In this document: piece after piece, positions 51,701-64,000 of the stretch
How positions within the stretch are numbered: the first letter of the stretch is position 1
Layout of the letters: every line of letters starts with the position of its first letter
Source: Daphnia pulex
Taxonomy: Eukaryota > Arthropoda > Branchiopoda > Diplostraca > Daphniidae
Length of the DNA: 64,000 nucleotides
Direction: 5' to 3'
Assembly: GCF_021134715.1 (NCBI RefSeq)
Contig: NC_060020.1
Coordinates: 992,001-1,056,000 of the forward strand
The notes under the pieces: model-generated
The model's input: only the letters and a program-made list of their open reading frames with translations
What the model was told of the DNA's origin: nothing
Databases searched by the model: none
Translations under genes and position numbers: made by a program

Positions 51701-54700
51701 CTTGAGCTGTTCTTATCCTCCCGCTACGTACTTGGAAGTTTACGGCTGTAGCTCAAAAGGAAATTGCAGTCTCTTGAAAGTATGCATGGCACTCCTGACA
51801 AACTCTACGTTGATGTTGGATCTAGTAACACACCAGACCCTAATCACACTTGCCACTCAGCTCTTTGCAGGTTTTTTTCTCATTTAATTTCTTTCTCATT
51901 AATTTCTTCTACATTCAATATTTCTTGGAATAGGATGTGTGAAAGCAGGTTTAAACGAACCCCAATTAGAGAAAGATTTTAAAGATTGGCGTTTTCTAAA
52001 GGGCCCTTCGTCTGCTACGGCGTCTTGCCTATTGGGTCATGCTACCCGTATATTAAATGCATTCTGCTGTGTTCTTGATGATGTCAATCCATTACTGGTT
52101 TCAATTAAAGTACCATTGGTGACGCTTCCAAACCCGTCCGCGTTAAGTCCAATACGTCGCAAACTTCGAAGCACTGAAAGTTTAATCTCAGATAAAGAAG
52201 ATAAGTCAGATGAGTCCGGCCGTAAGAACAAACCACATTTGCTTAATCCAAGTAATGTCGGGTTTTTTGCTGCTCAACCTCTCTACGTGAAACTTTACGA
52301 TTTACTGAAGAGTACGCACGCCACTTGCAAAGTATGTATTATTGGGGCTGTACATTTTTTTTTTGTATAGTAAATATTTATTTTCACAACTATAGCTGAA
52401 TTTTGATACGATTACCTCGGAACGCTTGTCGAATTTTATCCAATCTACTTTGGAATTGCTAGCCGCTCTAATTGAAGTTTCCATTTTCCAAGATATTGGA
52501 AAACACAGCGAGGAGATTCTCAATTATTTACGCATCATTATTACAGCTGAACCAGTCTACTGTTTGCGCAACGTTCAACAGGTTGTATTTTTTTCTTTGT
52601 TAAAAAATAACCCTAATAGAATATTGATTTCAAAATTCTTTTGTGAATCAATCTTCAGTTACTTAAAGCGCTTTTTGGAGCCAATTTAGCAGCTGTCTGG
52701 TTTGACGAAGCAGCCCGATTTAAAAGAAGCGCAATTTCTTCAAGTTTGCAACCAACAGTGAAATGTGACGAGAGCATTTACTCGAGTTGTGGATTAGATG
52801 AATTATTGTATAACAGTGCTGGACGTCAAATGAATTTCAAGTAAGTTTTGTTAAAACATTTTATTTCTTCTCGTTTTCTATTTAAATTCATTTTTTAGCC
52901 GAAACAATGAAAGGCCAAATCTGATAACCAAATTTCGAACTTCTATAAACAAAATTGGCCCTGATAAAACTGCCTTGACTTCTTATATTCGCTTATTTGA
53001 GCCGATGGTCATCAAGGCCTTGAAGGTGAGTTTTAGCCATTCGCGTGTGTCCGTATTTCTACTAATAACATAAGTTTTTCATCAAAGTTGTACACCGTCA
53101 CAAGCTGTCCACTAGTTCAAAAGCAAGTTTTGGATCTTCTTTGCGAATTGATCCATCTTTGCGTCAACTACTGCCTTCTCGATGCCGACCAGGTTTTTCT
53201 CAATTTTGTCATCCAACAGTTTGAGTTTCTAGAAGAAGGTTTCATACCGTAAGTGCTAGTTGATCTTTTTTTTATTGGTATTGATTTGACCATTTTCATT
53301 TTAATCTTTTATCAGGCAAGTCGAAACTCTGTTGCCCTCCATGTTTCGATTTTTGTCACTATTATCGTATGATCGCTTCCATTCAAAAACTATTATTTCT
53401 GTCCCACGCATTATGCAGCTTGCTGGTGGATTAATGGCTACTGGAAAGGATGCTGAACTGCACGGTAATCCCTTTGCGTGTTTTACTGATTTTGCTGTAC
53501 GCATAACTTTAATTTTTAAATTTCTAGTGCTTCCCACATTGCAACCAATGGTCGAAGATTTGTTTCTTTCAAGAGAAAGAATGAGTGATAACTTTAAGGA
53601 ACTTGAAACTCAGAAAGAAGTCCTTATAAATTTACTCATTCGGTTAATTCAGTATCACAAGGTATGTAGTTACTGCAAGTTAATTCTTTTTTTTTTCTTA
53701 ATTTACTAGTCTTTGTGCAAATCAGTAAGTTTACCTATAAAAAAAATTTCATAATTGTAATCATATTTGCAGGTTTACCCTTTGATAACTGCTGTATTAC
53801 TTCAAGTGCAGTTTGAAAATGCGAACAAATGGAAATCCCTCTCGAAGCAAATTTGTGATGCACTCATCCCGCAACTCAATAGGCATTCGCTATTTTTGGA
53901 TTCAGACGAAGCCCTCCAAATGCTTCAAAAGCTGATTTCTCATATGGATCCACCTGTTGTGCATGAGTCTCTACTAGGGCTTTTGCAGACATTTACCCCT
54001 AAGCAATCGGAGGATTTCAATACTTCAGCAGCTATGGTAGCATACGCTAAGATACACCTGTTGCACATTATGAGTAAAATGGTTTTGTTTTCTTCTCATT
54101 TTAATTTTTTTATTGCAGAACTACCATCGTGTATTGGCCTGCCGTTTAACGGTTTTCAAAACCTTGATTGCTGTTTTTGATGAAGCTTTCTTGTTGGACT
54201 GTTTAAATGAATTTAACCTAAGTTATTTGGTCAATCAGAGAAGTGACCCGTTAAATGTAACGCCTACTGAGAATTCACCGCCTGAACACATCTTGTCATG
54301 GTAATCCAACAAAGTTATCAACTTCAAACGAATTCATATTAAATTTTTTTTTTCCTCTCTCAGTTTGCTGGTTGACACTATTAAGTTAGCTCTAAGTCAT
54401 TGGAAAAGTAAAGTGGTTGTTGATAATTGTGGCTCTACCTCCATATCGTGGAGAATTGATGGTTTCTCATTTTCCGTCCATTTAGTACTGGACTTGATTG
54501 CCTTGTGTCGTCGCTTATTAAACTCAAGTTAGTAAATCATGTTATCTACTGTTTCAAAATTTTTAAAAAGCTAATATTTTGTTTAATAGATGATTTCCCA
54601 GTGCTGCAGACCGCCATTCTTGCAGAATTGGCGCGTGACGAGTGTAAGTCTCCTCTATTTCAAGTAGCAAGGGAATTGATTCCCAATAATCCGATAGTTT

Positions 54701-57700
54701 TTGTGCGGATTTGCGCTTTGTTATTGTCGGAAAATTATCACATCCAATCCGAAAATATTGCTTCTTTTGGTGGACTTAACGGAAGTATTGCGCAAGAAGG
54801 ACTTTTTCTATTGCTCTCCGGTGTGGTGGTACGCTCGAAAAACTTTCTTAAATTGTAAATTATCTTCCGACTCAGATGACTATTATCTACTTTTAGCCTA
54901 AAGAAGAAAAAAAAATCTTGAAGTTCGTTAGCTTGTATGCAGACCAAATCTTAAATCACTTCAATGAAACACCTGTGAAGAAGTTTTTTGGAAGCCTTAT
55001 TCATAATGATGAGAAATACGTTCAACCACTTGTGAAGTGTGTGCTGGCGAAAGGCCAAGATTTATTGGTAAAATATCATACTGATCAGCGGATTAAGTGA
55101 CTATTTATAAATTTTGTTTTTCTCACAAATTAGCAGATATCCTCGGCCATGGCTCTTTTGAATATAATAGAGAATGTCGAGCTTGTTGCGAATTCGGAAG
55201 CGATTCTTTTACATATCATTTCCAGTTTTCAGACAATTTCCAGTGGCATTGTGCACAGAAGAATGTGCAAACTTGTTCTAAACGCAAATTTCACTTCTTC
55301 TGAATCTAAGCTTCGTTGTTTGGAAAATGTACAAAAAATCGTTCTTCAGTCAGCTAATCAAAGGTTCTTGGCACTCGCCCACCTACTATCCTACGTTTTA
55401 TGACATCTTCAATTTTCTTTTTTAGATGGTATTCCGAGATCACAGCAGTTCCAAGCGCTACCTTTGAAAATAGGTCTAGCATGTTGCGAGATATCGACAA
55501 GGCGTTTGTGCTGGATTTTGCGTTGAAAAGGTGGTTTAAAAATTATTTTCTGGTTTTATCTTGCTAAATCGTCTTCATAATTTAGGGAGTTAGAACCTTT
55601 AATGTGGAGAGAAATCGTCGCTCAGACAAACACAGACGACTTTCCGTTATTGTGCAGCAATCATAGTTTCCTTTTATATGTCCTTGGAAGTCGAATATTG
55701 AAATATGATGCTTTTTACCATGCCAAGGCATACCTTTTAAATATGATTACCGCCGAAGCCTTCGACAACTCTAAGGTACGCCGATTTCGGATGCTATTAA
55801 TTTTTTGAACGGTTTTATCTTTTTATGAAATGAGCATCTCATTTTTTTCCATTAGATCCTGTCAATCGCTCATATTCTCAGTGCATTGTGCAAATCCATC
55901 TCACCATCGGAGGTCAACGATATTTTCACTGCATCCGAAATCACCATATTGGCTAAAACACCGCTTACCTTAATTGGTGCGATGGATTCGCTTTCCCATT
56001 CGTTAGTTCTTCTACAGGCGTCCTCTGAGATTGTTTCCATATTTGGGCGTGAACTTGCAATTGAATGGACAGACAAAGAGAATCTACCGGCTGTTTACAA
56101 GGCAATCCATTGTTTGGAGTCTCTTTGCATTCGGATAAGAAACAATGCAACTCTAGAACAACCTACTATTACCGGTAAATATCCTAAATTGTCTTCTTTA
56201 GTTGAAGATTTGATAACGAACGAATTTTCATTTAGGCCTGGAGCAAATGATTTGTCCTGATCCAAACTTTGTTTCGAGTGCGAAACAATTAAACCGAATA
56301 CTTAGATTTATCGAACAAGAATCAAACATTCCAGGAATACTTCATCAAGACTTACTGTAAATTGTATTTCTGAATATTGATAAATCAATTCATTAAGATT
56401 TTTCTACTATTTTCAGGTCGACTGTTACTGTGTTTTGTCGAATGCCACTCTTCTATTCCTATATTTGCATTCCGCCATCCGCTTGGAGCAAAGGCTGGAA
56501 TCCTGAGCTAAATTTGGATGTCGAACATATCACATTGGATCTACCAATAATCCCTTCACATTTTCTGCATGATGAAGTTGTTTTAAAAGAATTCGTTTTC
56601 CGGTAATTTTGGGACATTTTCTTATAAATGGATCTTGGATCATGCTGACTGCTTACTTATTCTTAAAGAATCGAGCAAATTAGCTGGATTACCAAAAAGA
56701 AATTTGAAGAAATTTGGATGACTTTTCTTGGCATTTTGAACTTACACAATGAGGATCAAGTGAGACCCGAAGAACAAGCAAGCGTCATCCAGGTATCATA
56801 ACAGAGTTGGTAATTTTTTCTTACAATTTTTGAAAAACCATTTGAATTCAAAGGCTACATGTGAAGCCGTGCGAGCTCTTACAATGGTGCTTCAAAAAAA
56901 TCTACCATTTAAGACGCCAAGATCTGTGAAAAATAATGAACTAGACAAGCCTCCTGAGTTCACGTCAACTGAGTAAAGCCAATGTGTTATTTAATCTCGC
57001 TTAATTATAGCTAATTGTCAATATTTTTAATGGATATTGTAGAAGGGGCAAGAAGCTGAAAGAACTCTGCAATTTGCTAGAAGAAGATTACACGATATCA
57101 TCTTCCTGCAGTTATTGGCTCAATCGTCACTCCTTCAGACACATTCAATATAATATTGATCAAGGTTCACCATCCAAAAAGAAGGCTACTAGTCCCGAAG
57201 ATGTTACAGATATAGATATCCAATCCTGTGTTCGCTTCTTAGTGGATCTCTACTCACAGTGGCTTCAGAATTCGGTAACCTTAATCTTCTATGTAGAAAA
57301 TAATGATATTTTTCTTCAACATTTTCTTTTTTTTTCTCAAGAATACGCCGTACCCGCTGCTAGTGGACTTGTTTCAATCCCTAGTGCACATATCAAACTT
57401 CTTTGTCGATGTTCAACAGTTTGAGTGGATGCTGGATAACTCCTTAACCTTACACAGGCAACTTCTTCCTGATGATCCTGCGAGCTTAGAGTCCGCTTTA
57501 GTAGGGTGCATCTTGAAATCTGCTTCTTTTATACCCATGGTACAAAATTCATCTGAAATCTGAAGTTTTGTGATAATGTATTGTTATTTTTTCATGTCTC
57601 AGAATATGGAATACTGGGAATTAGTAAAAAAGCACTGTGAAACCGCATTGAATTCCCAGCATATTTCCACGCGAACTAGTGGATTAAATGGTCTTTTGTA

Positions 57701-59238
57701 TCTACTTCAAAAGTTTGCCAGAAATCCAGATCTTGCTCGTACAGGCACTCTCGTCAACCTGGCTATGGATTATGTCGGTAAATGTCTCAGGTTGGTGTGA
57801 TTCATCTCTTTACGTTTAAAGAAATTTGTCTGTTTATTTATTTGAAATATCATATTAAGCCCTGAACACAATGGTCCGACCTGGCATCAGTCCTTCGTTT
57901 GGTCAATAGCGTTCTATTGCGGCGAACATTTTGCAGTATTGCCCTATCAGAATTATGCTGTCGTCGATTTTGTTGTTCAGTGCGCTCTTAGTAGGCTTGT
58001 GCAAAACGAACAACAATCAAACGAGATCCCAAAAGAAATTTTACAGGTATTTCGTGAATTTATTGAAGATCTTATGTTGTAGGCTAATCTCGTTATTGAT
58101 TCGTTATAGGGATTAGAACGGCTGAGCATTCTAGGCGTATTGACTCCGATTTGGCGAACGCAAGTTAAAAAAGAGGTTCTCAATTTAATACGCAATGTTG
58201 ATTGTGATTGGATTCTACAGCCAGCACTACGAACTCTGCTGTCATTAGTCTATTCAGGTATAGGGTTTCATGCTGACTCTGTTTTTTCACTCCTCTCAAA
58301 CCAATATTTACTTTTTCAAGATTTTGGTAGCCAATTGTATAAACCTGGAGCAGATCCTGAAACGATGCTCGCCGCTATGGAATGGGTGGGCGCCCTGTTC
58401 CAACGGTAAAGCTGAATAAGATGATTCTTGTTTACTTAGTTATTAATTTGTATCTGTTTCTTAATTTTCCATTTCCTCAGAATGAAGCGCGGAACAGATC
58501 TAGAGGCGGAGCTTTTGGGGCGAATTATGCCCGTCATAACCTGTGATATTTTCCCACCAGCAGACATCTTGAATCGTATTTTAAGTGAATTTATAACGGC
58601 AAGACCCACAGTTGCCTGTTGTTTAACTCCAACCATTTTCAAAGTAAGTCGTGGAACGTAGAATTTGTGTGGCATTGTCAACTGCCAAGATGTTTACTCT
58701 CTGGTTAATTCATTCAGGTTTTTGGAACGGCACGTACTCAAGGACAACAAAGTTTAGTCATGGAGTGGATTCTCTTAAGCCTCAGCAATTTTACCAGGAC
58801 GCCTAGCGACACAGCGAATGATTCGATCTGGAATATTTTATGTTTTTTCACCGCAGCCTCCAACAACCCATGGTTGCAGTCAGTGTAAGTCATTCATCGT
58901 TCGTCTTAAATCTTTCACAGTTTCGGCATTCGAAAAATTTACTATGCTATTGCTGCTGATTCTTTTAGGTTTCCTCTCATAAACCGCCCGGTAAATCATA
59001 ACGATTCTTTAGTGGAAGACGTATTTGTTGCATCTGCGCTGGATTTCAACTCTCAGGTATTTGACGAGCAAGAATAATTTAAATCTAATTTTAAATGATT
59101 CATCTATAGTTGCCTACTTTTTTTGTATATTTTCAGCTTGATGATCAACAGCGATCCACATTAGTTTCTATCTTTTATTCTGCGAGAGAAAAAAGTTCAT
59201 TTTTTGCCGCTGTTGATGTTGCCCTAAAACGCTTGTGA
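48768..59238 (+). CDS. HTT: Huntingtin orthologue, no polyglutamine tract
   Basis: Very large HEAT-repeat scaffold linked in animals to vesicle transport, spindle orientation and autophagy; it partners HAP40. The model has 39 exons totalling 2,623 codons plus stop: 48768-49034, 49109-49233, 49296-49591, 49649-49851, 49911-50091, 50157-50428, 50508-50721, 50789-51214, 51287-51609, 51675-51870, 51934-52331, 52396-52581, 52659-52840, 52899-53025, 53088-53248, 53316-53464, 53528-53661, 53773-54036, 54119-54300, 54364-54527, 54590-54828, 54897-55067, 55137-55363, 55426-55530, 55586-55775, 55856-56174, 56236-56356, 56417-56602, 56669-56792, 56854-56972, 57043-57274, 57342-57539, 57603-57790, 57860-58046, 58110-58405, 58481-58643, 58718-58884, 58969-59056, 59137-59238. 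Diagnostic matches: N-terminus [74 protein letters not shown] (Ser about 906), [22 protein letters not shown] [10 protein letters not shown], and [12 protein letters not shown]. Shorter than the vertebrate protein (about 3,140); no Gln or Pro run follows the N-terminal helix. ATGs at 48768 and 48771 are both possible starts. Exons 18/19 and the 50722-50788 intron are the least certain joins. Confidence 0.96.
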
Positions 59239-62123
59239 TTCCCATCGGGGATGCTAATATTGAGTCTCGTGTTTTCAAAACACGCATAAAATATGAACGA
59301 ATGAATCACCCGATTAAATTGCATAGTTACTTAGATGTATCCTCCTGTCCTTAAAAGTTACGCTATATTCTAATATTCTATATTGTTGCAATGAAATTTT
59401 CAGTTCCTATATTCATCTAAATTTAATGTTTTCCCCTTTATAGATGGTATAAAAATTATCATTTGTGTTACTGCTCCTCCTATTCATTATCTTCATCCTT
59501 CGAGATGATATGCCATGCTGGCAAGTGGCAACCTGGCATCCCATTGGGTTGGGTTGCGAGGTTCTCTCAAGAAATAGGAAATAATCCAACAATATAATTA
59601 ACAAATACAGAGAACAAGAAGGGAAAAGATATGAATTCTAAATACTCTTCTTCCTCTCCTCTTCCAATTCGCCGAGTTCGAGCTGTGTTGTGTCATCGTG
59701 AATCAATCAACTTTTTTAAATTTTTATTGTTTCTCTGCTGCACGAAAGTGAAGTTACGCCTAGATGCGACGTACGATAACGGTCGTCTTAAATTAAGCTC
59801 AACGTCACTGGTCTGAATGAATGTCTAAGACTCATAGAAACTTACTGAGAAAAAGAAAGATTTCTCACAAGTAAAAGGCAAAGTGCAGAATGAAAGGAAT
59901 AAAGTTAAAAGTTGAAAAGGTGATACGTAAAAGTAGCAGTTTACGATATTTCGTCAACAATCTGGAATCACTAACAGATGCATAAGCACGTCTCCTCATT
60001 GTAGAAGGGATTTCGTCTATTGTGAAGTGTGATTGTGATGCTGTCGTGGTGGCTTTTTGGTGAAGACGAGGTATAAATTTGGAGAGGAGAATATGACGTG
60101 AGTATCAAAGTTATTTGCCTTTGTTTGTTAGTTCTTTCAAGTGAGTGTTAACGAGCTAGAGCCGACATTGTTTTCATGTTACTGTTAAACCTTTCTTTTT
60201 TCTGACGCTAGACGGCATAGCCTTCGATCATTTTCCGCTCAGTTTAGTAACATTTTTGCACATCTCAGAAGAAATTTCTCGCTGCTACTATAAGGAAATT
60301 TTGGGTGATAGCTGTCAGTTTCTCTTTCAGCAACAAAGCTCATTTGTTAGATTTTTATAATGAGTTTTTTTTTCTACTTCCGGTTTTCTCTTTTCAGTCA
60401 GTAGTTCAGCAAATATTCATCTGACGTACAAAAGAACCACATATTCGTGATCCTCGTTAAATTTGTGGTAAAGTTCATGTTTTATATTGTACGAAAGCGT
60501 ACTTCCGGTTTTTAGAATTTTCCTGGACTATAGTTCAGGAAAAATCTCGATTTTGACCAAATTCTGGATTTCGTTTAAATTACACCTAATCGACCCCAAA
60601 TTTCACGTAGATCACGAATATTTAGTTTATTTTGACGACAGCTTAATGGTTAAGGCGCTATCGCTTACTTCCGGTATACTTCCGGAAAATTTGCATAAAA
60701 CTAGCAAGTGAGCTTTGTTCTCTGTAGAACTCTAAAGACTCCATGCTAATTTTAAGCAAAGAGAAATGGTATTATCAAGATTTGTGAGCATCTTAAGACC
60801 AGTCCTTCAAATACTGAGTTTTGAGACGTGTCAAATAGATGGCGACATGGCGTGTTGATGGTGTCAGTTAGGCTTATGATGTCAAAAGTTAAGCTATCTT
60901 TTCTTCAAGAATTATCAATGATTTAATGAATTCATAGGTAAATTCGAGTGATATTTCGTCTGTAACTTGTCGGTGATGTGTTCTATTCCGTGTATATGTT
61001 GGATAACCTCAATCTTAATGTTTCTCATCAACTTACAGGAGGAAACGTGAAAGCATAGACTCGTAGTCTATGGTGAAAGGGTCGTGCAGCCTACATCAAT
61101 GTTCAAAATCATTGTATTCTACTAAATGTGCCATCGAAATGATACAGGCAACAACCAACACTAGCTTTATTACAGTATTGCTGAAACATGTATTCTTCTT
61201 GTCTTTTATTAGGATTCATCATAATATTCTGCTGTTTGTATTCGACTTGCTAGATCACCAACCCCATCATGGATCAATCTCTCATTCCATCTTCTAAAGA
61301 ACCTTGGATAACAGATCAGTAGTTTCGTGTGTAAGTTCACTTCTCATGTCACTGAACTTTCTTCATTGCAGTCTCATATGTATTTAAAGTACTGATCTGC
61401 ACTTACATCTATTTAATAATTAAGAGACAATTTCAATTGTATACTCATGCTGATATAACTGTTAAATTATTCTTCTAGATCATAGACGTCAAGCAAATTG
61501 ATGACACAAATTATAAACAAGGTGACTTATTTTTCTTTTTTTATTTACAGGTTCTAAACTCCAGGTTTCTAAATTTGCATGGCAGACTTTATGAGATGTC
61601 ACGTCCTTTCAAGAAAGTCACCAAGGTCCCTTGTTTACTAACCTTTTGGCTGCTATTTGAGGTATTGCTTATGCTGTCACTACAATCTTGTTTGAATATT
61701 ATTGCCATCCAAATAAATGTTCATTCTGCTACAGGGTAATCCTTCGCTACTTGTCATGGCCTTCATCCACCGGTGAAAAACCGACGAGAGAATGCTGCAA
61801 TCCAAGACTGATAAATTGTTTAATCGTTACATTAAATTATAAGTGCATATTTGGGCTCCCTTCTTTTCTGTGGCCCCGTTTCCCAAACTAACCACTAACC
61901 AACGCCCGCCGGTGGTCACTCACCCGCTGTGAAACCAGGAGGAGGGGAGGGCTCTGGTCGAACGGGGACTTGGAAGGCGCATGATCCGACGAAAACTTTT
62001 GGAGGGTCATGAGTCTAACCCGGAAGCCTAGTATGACTAATCGCTCCCCAGTAAAACTTGCCTCGCACTCTTCTCTCCTCTTCCATTTCCAGGTAATCTC
62101 CCTGGATCTACGCCGACACTGCA
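59239..62123. other. Region downstream of HTT without a supportable gene
   Basis: It begins with the HTT 3' UTR; a candidate AATAAA lies at 59898-59903, about 660 bases past the stop. About 60370-60690 contains repeated ACTTCCGG motifs and a diverged inverted repeat (listed separately). Several acceptor-like sites occur (for example about 61550 and 61735), but no exon with coding character could be defined. Short frames at 59413-59604 (-) and 61070-61297 (+) are not supported. Confidence 0.45.
60440..60630. repeat. Diverged inverted repeat with ACTTCCGG motifs
   Basis: ATATTCGTGATC with flanking sequence at about 60442-60465 recurs inverted at about 60600-60625, with roughly 20 of 24 bases matching. 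ACTTCCGG appears at about 60376, 60501, 60665 and 60676. It looks like a decayed repeat element; boundaries are unclear. Confidence 0.35.
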
Positions 62124-62506
62124 TGTGCGAGTTTTAGCAAGCAATCCGTCACCCAATTTGACAAAAAGTGATAGTTTGTTTTCACGGAAATTTCGTCAGA
62201 CGGTTACAAAATTTCTAATTCAACAATCTGATGTAGAAATTTGCATCTAGTCTACTGGTGCAAATTGCGATTATTTAAGCTTGATTAATTAAGGTGATGT
62301 GTTAAAAGCAATTGTGGGTTTTTTAACACATCTCCTAAATAATCAAGCTTAAAGAATCGCAATTTGCACCAGTAGACTAGATCCAAATTTCTACATGAGA
62401 TTGTTGAACTAGAAATTTTGTAACCGTCTGACGCAATTTCCGTGAAAACAAACTATCACTTTTTGTCTAATTGGGTGGCGGATTACTTGCTAAAAAGCCT
62501 CGCACA
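62124..62506. mobile_element. 383-bp foldback (hairpin) element
   Basis: Two arms of about 185 bases, 62124-62308 and 62322-62506, are reverse complements with only about a dozen differences, around a short loop. Both ends carry TGTGCGAG. There is no coding capacity. The structure fits a foldback MITE; if transcribed it would form a long hairpin RNA. No clear target-site duplication was found by eye. Confidence 0.75.
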
Positions 62507-64000
62507 AAAAAAATTGTCTCGAACCGGACGGTCTGTTTAATGAATTGTTTATTTTGTAAGTGTTCCAGAATAAAAATGAGTTTTACATATTATATAAATG
62601 GTTTATTTATTCAACAATAACATTTACATATTACAGATATTTGCCATTTGTGGAGAAATGGGGGTTTAAGGAATGGATGTTGGTGGATGTTATGGGGTTT
62701 GAGGAATAGATATAGTTGTATAGGTAGGTATATGGATGTGATAGACAAAGGATTTTAAGTCTACCTTATTAAAACAAACCACGATTTCTTCTAGCTAATG
62801 AAAATCAATTTCCCCCTTCCCCCAATCTCCTCCTCGCTGGTTTCCCAATCGCGAAGGCATGTTTATTATTTGTTCAACGTAAAAATTCCCCGTATTACTA
62901 TTTTTTTTTCATTTTAAACATATAAACGGTTAACTTCATAGACGCAAATAGCAATTAAACAAAATACTGGATGCAACTTATGTAGCACAACACTAGCGAT
63001 TCAACACCAAGGAACTTTTCTGTTCTTTTTCAACATATGAATGGTTAACTGCATAGTGCATAGACACAAATAACCATTAAAACTGGATGTAACTTTTGTG
63101 CACAACACCAGCAGTCCGGCACCAAGGAACAGCAACAGCATAACTCGATGCAAAAAATCTTTCACCAGTATAGGCTGCAACAACATGCCATATTGGACAG
63201 CAACATCACTGCTACGTTAACATAAACCTATGACCAAAATGAAATTAATGTTTGATCAATGGAAATTTTGTATAACATAAAAAAAAAATCACTTCAAATG
63301 GAGTTCACCCAAATATTCTATGGCAACACTATCTGATAACTATAGTATAAAAAAAAATTTACATGAAACTAGATTATTCATTTGACATTTGTAGTGCTCT
63401 GCAGCGAAACAAAAACATTCTTCTACAGTATCTGCCTATCTTGTTAATCAATTCCCATTAAACAATCCATAACTCAATTTACATATGATTGAAGGAAAGA
63501 GTTGTTGTCATGATGAAATCATCCCCAAATGTTAAAATTAAACAATGTAAGCAATTATAGTAGTCCAAGCCTTATACTTCCCAAGTTAGAACCTATAATT
63601 TTTATCAAATTACCATTTCAAGGAGTCTTCTTGCAGTTCTACTGTATGTCCAACATTTTGGCAACCACAATGCAGCATGATCTAGCGTCAACTCAGATAT
63701 GGCTGATCCCAGAAGACTTGAAGCATGGAACTCTCCCACACTCCAAGGACAACATCAGCACCAAAGACTGCATCACACCTTTCACTGGATGACAGCAACC
63801 AATCCTGTGCACATTAGACTGAAACAAAGAAGCGCAGACTTAACCTGGCTCTTATTCCTACTTATTTAAAAAAAAATACTACTGATCAATGATCAATATC
63901 AAAGTTTCACGTTTTCGTAAAGTGTCTCGAAAACCAATGGCGGATTTTCATTTCAGACGAAGACACGCGCGCCATCTACTGGCCATAATTTTAACCAGCA
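62507..64000. other. Right-edge region without a supportable gene
   Basis: AT-rich sequence with one pair of degenerate direct repeats (listed separately). Frames at 63001-63186 (-) and 63529-63792 (+) have no recognisable features. Content could include UTRs or exons of a gene beyond the window, but nothing here identifies one. Confidence 0.4.
62913..63130. repeat. Two degenerate direct repeats of about 100 bp
   Basis: Copies at about 62913-63014 and 63029-63130 share, in order, ACATAT-AA-GGTTAACT-CATAG, ACTGGATG-AACTT, GCACAACAC-AGC and CACCAAGGAAC, with small indels. They are a local tandem duplication of unknown nature. Confidence 0.6.

Noticed and set aside
59413..59604. Minus-strand frame with a C-x-x-A-T-C pattern resembling a calcitonin-type ring
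   Set aside because: No signal peptide, processing sites or upstream exon were found; two other frames over the same bases look equally plausible.
60640..60670. tRNA-like A box (TGGTTAAGGCG, as in tRNA-Ser)
   Set aside because: No matching B box (GGTTCRANNCC) or cloverleaf follows within 100 bases.

Overview
This is an animal nuclear genome window, most likely from a crustacean close to Daphnia. That placement is an inference from arthropod-like gene structure: dense short introns (about 55-110 bp), compact 3' ends, and clear invertebrate orthologues of conserved eukaryotic genes. There is no bacterial, viral or organellar content.

Layout. (1) 1-8,670: a minus-strand tandem cluster of three related secreted-protein genes that I do not recognise. 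The first is cut by the left edge. The third carries two copies of the shared domain. A MITE-like element and a weak small-gene candidate lie between them. (2) 11,843-13,719 (+): ORC4, eight exons. (3) 13,959-24,640 (-): a nine-exon gene for an 820-residue four-pass membrane protein with a long Ser/Pro/Gly-rich cytoplasmic tail. It is convergent with ORC4. (4) 24,641-42,129: about 17.5 kb with no supportable gene, rich in microsatellites and TATATA/AGC-type simple sequence. (5) 42,130-45,357 (-): a DDHD2-type intracellular phospholipase A1, twelve exons. (6) 46,068-47,712 (+): a six-exon type I membrane protein of unknown function, divergent from DDHD2. (7) 48,768-59,238 (+): the huntingtin orthologue, 39 exons, 2,623 codons and no polyglutamine tract. 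(8) 59,239-64,000: no supportable gene, but several repeats including a 383-bp near-perfect foldback element.

How they work together. ORC4, DDHD2 and HTT are independent housekeeping-type genes (replication licensing, ER/Golgi lipid metabolism, HEAT-repeat scaffold); nothing suggests a shared pathway. Only the left cluster looks like a functional unit: paralogous secreted proteins with the same phase-1 first intron and an ungapped 70-residue domain, but tails of opposite charge (Asp/Glu-rich in one, a lysine run in another). It is the best candidate here for an undescribed, possibly lineage-restricted system.

Exon models were built by hand from splice consensus, reading-frame phase and recalled family sequence. 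All complete models close in phase from ATG to stop.
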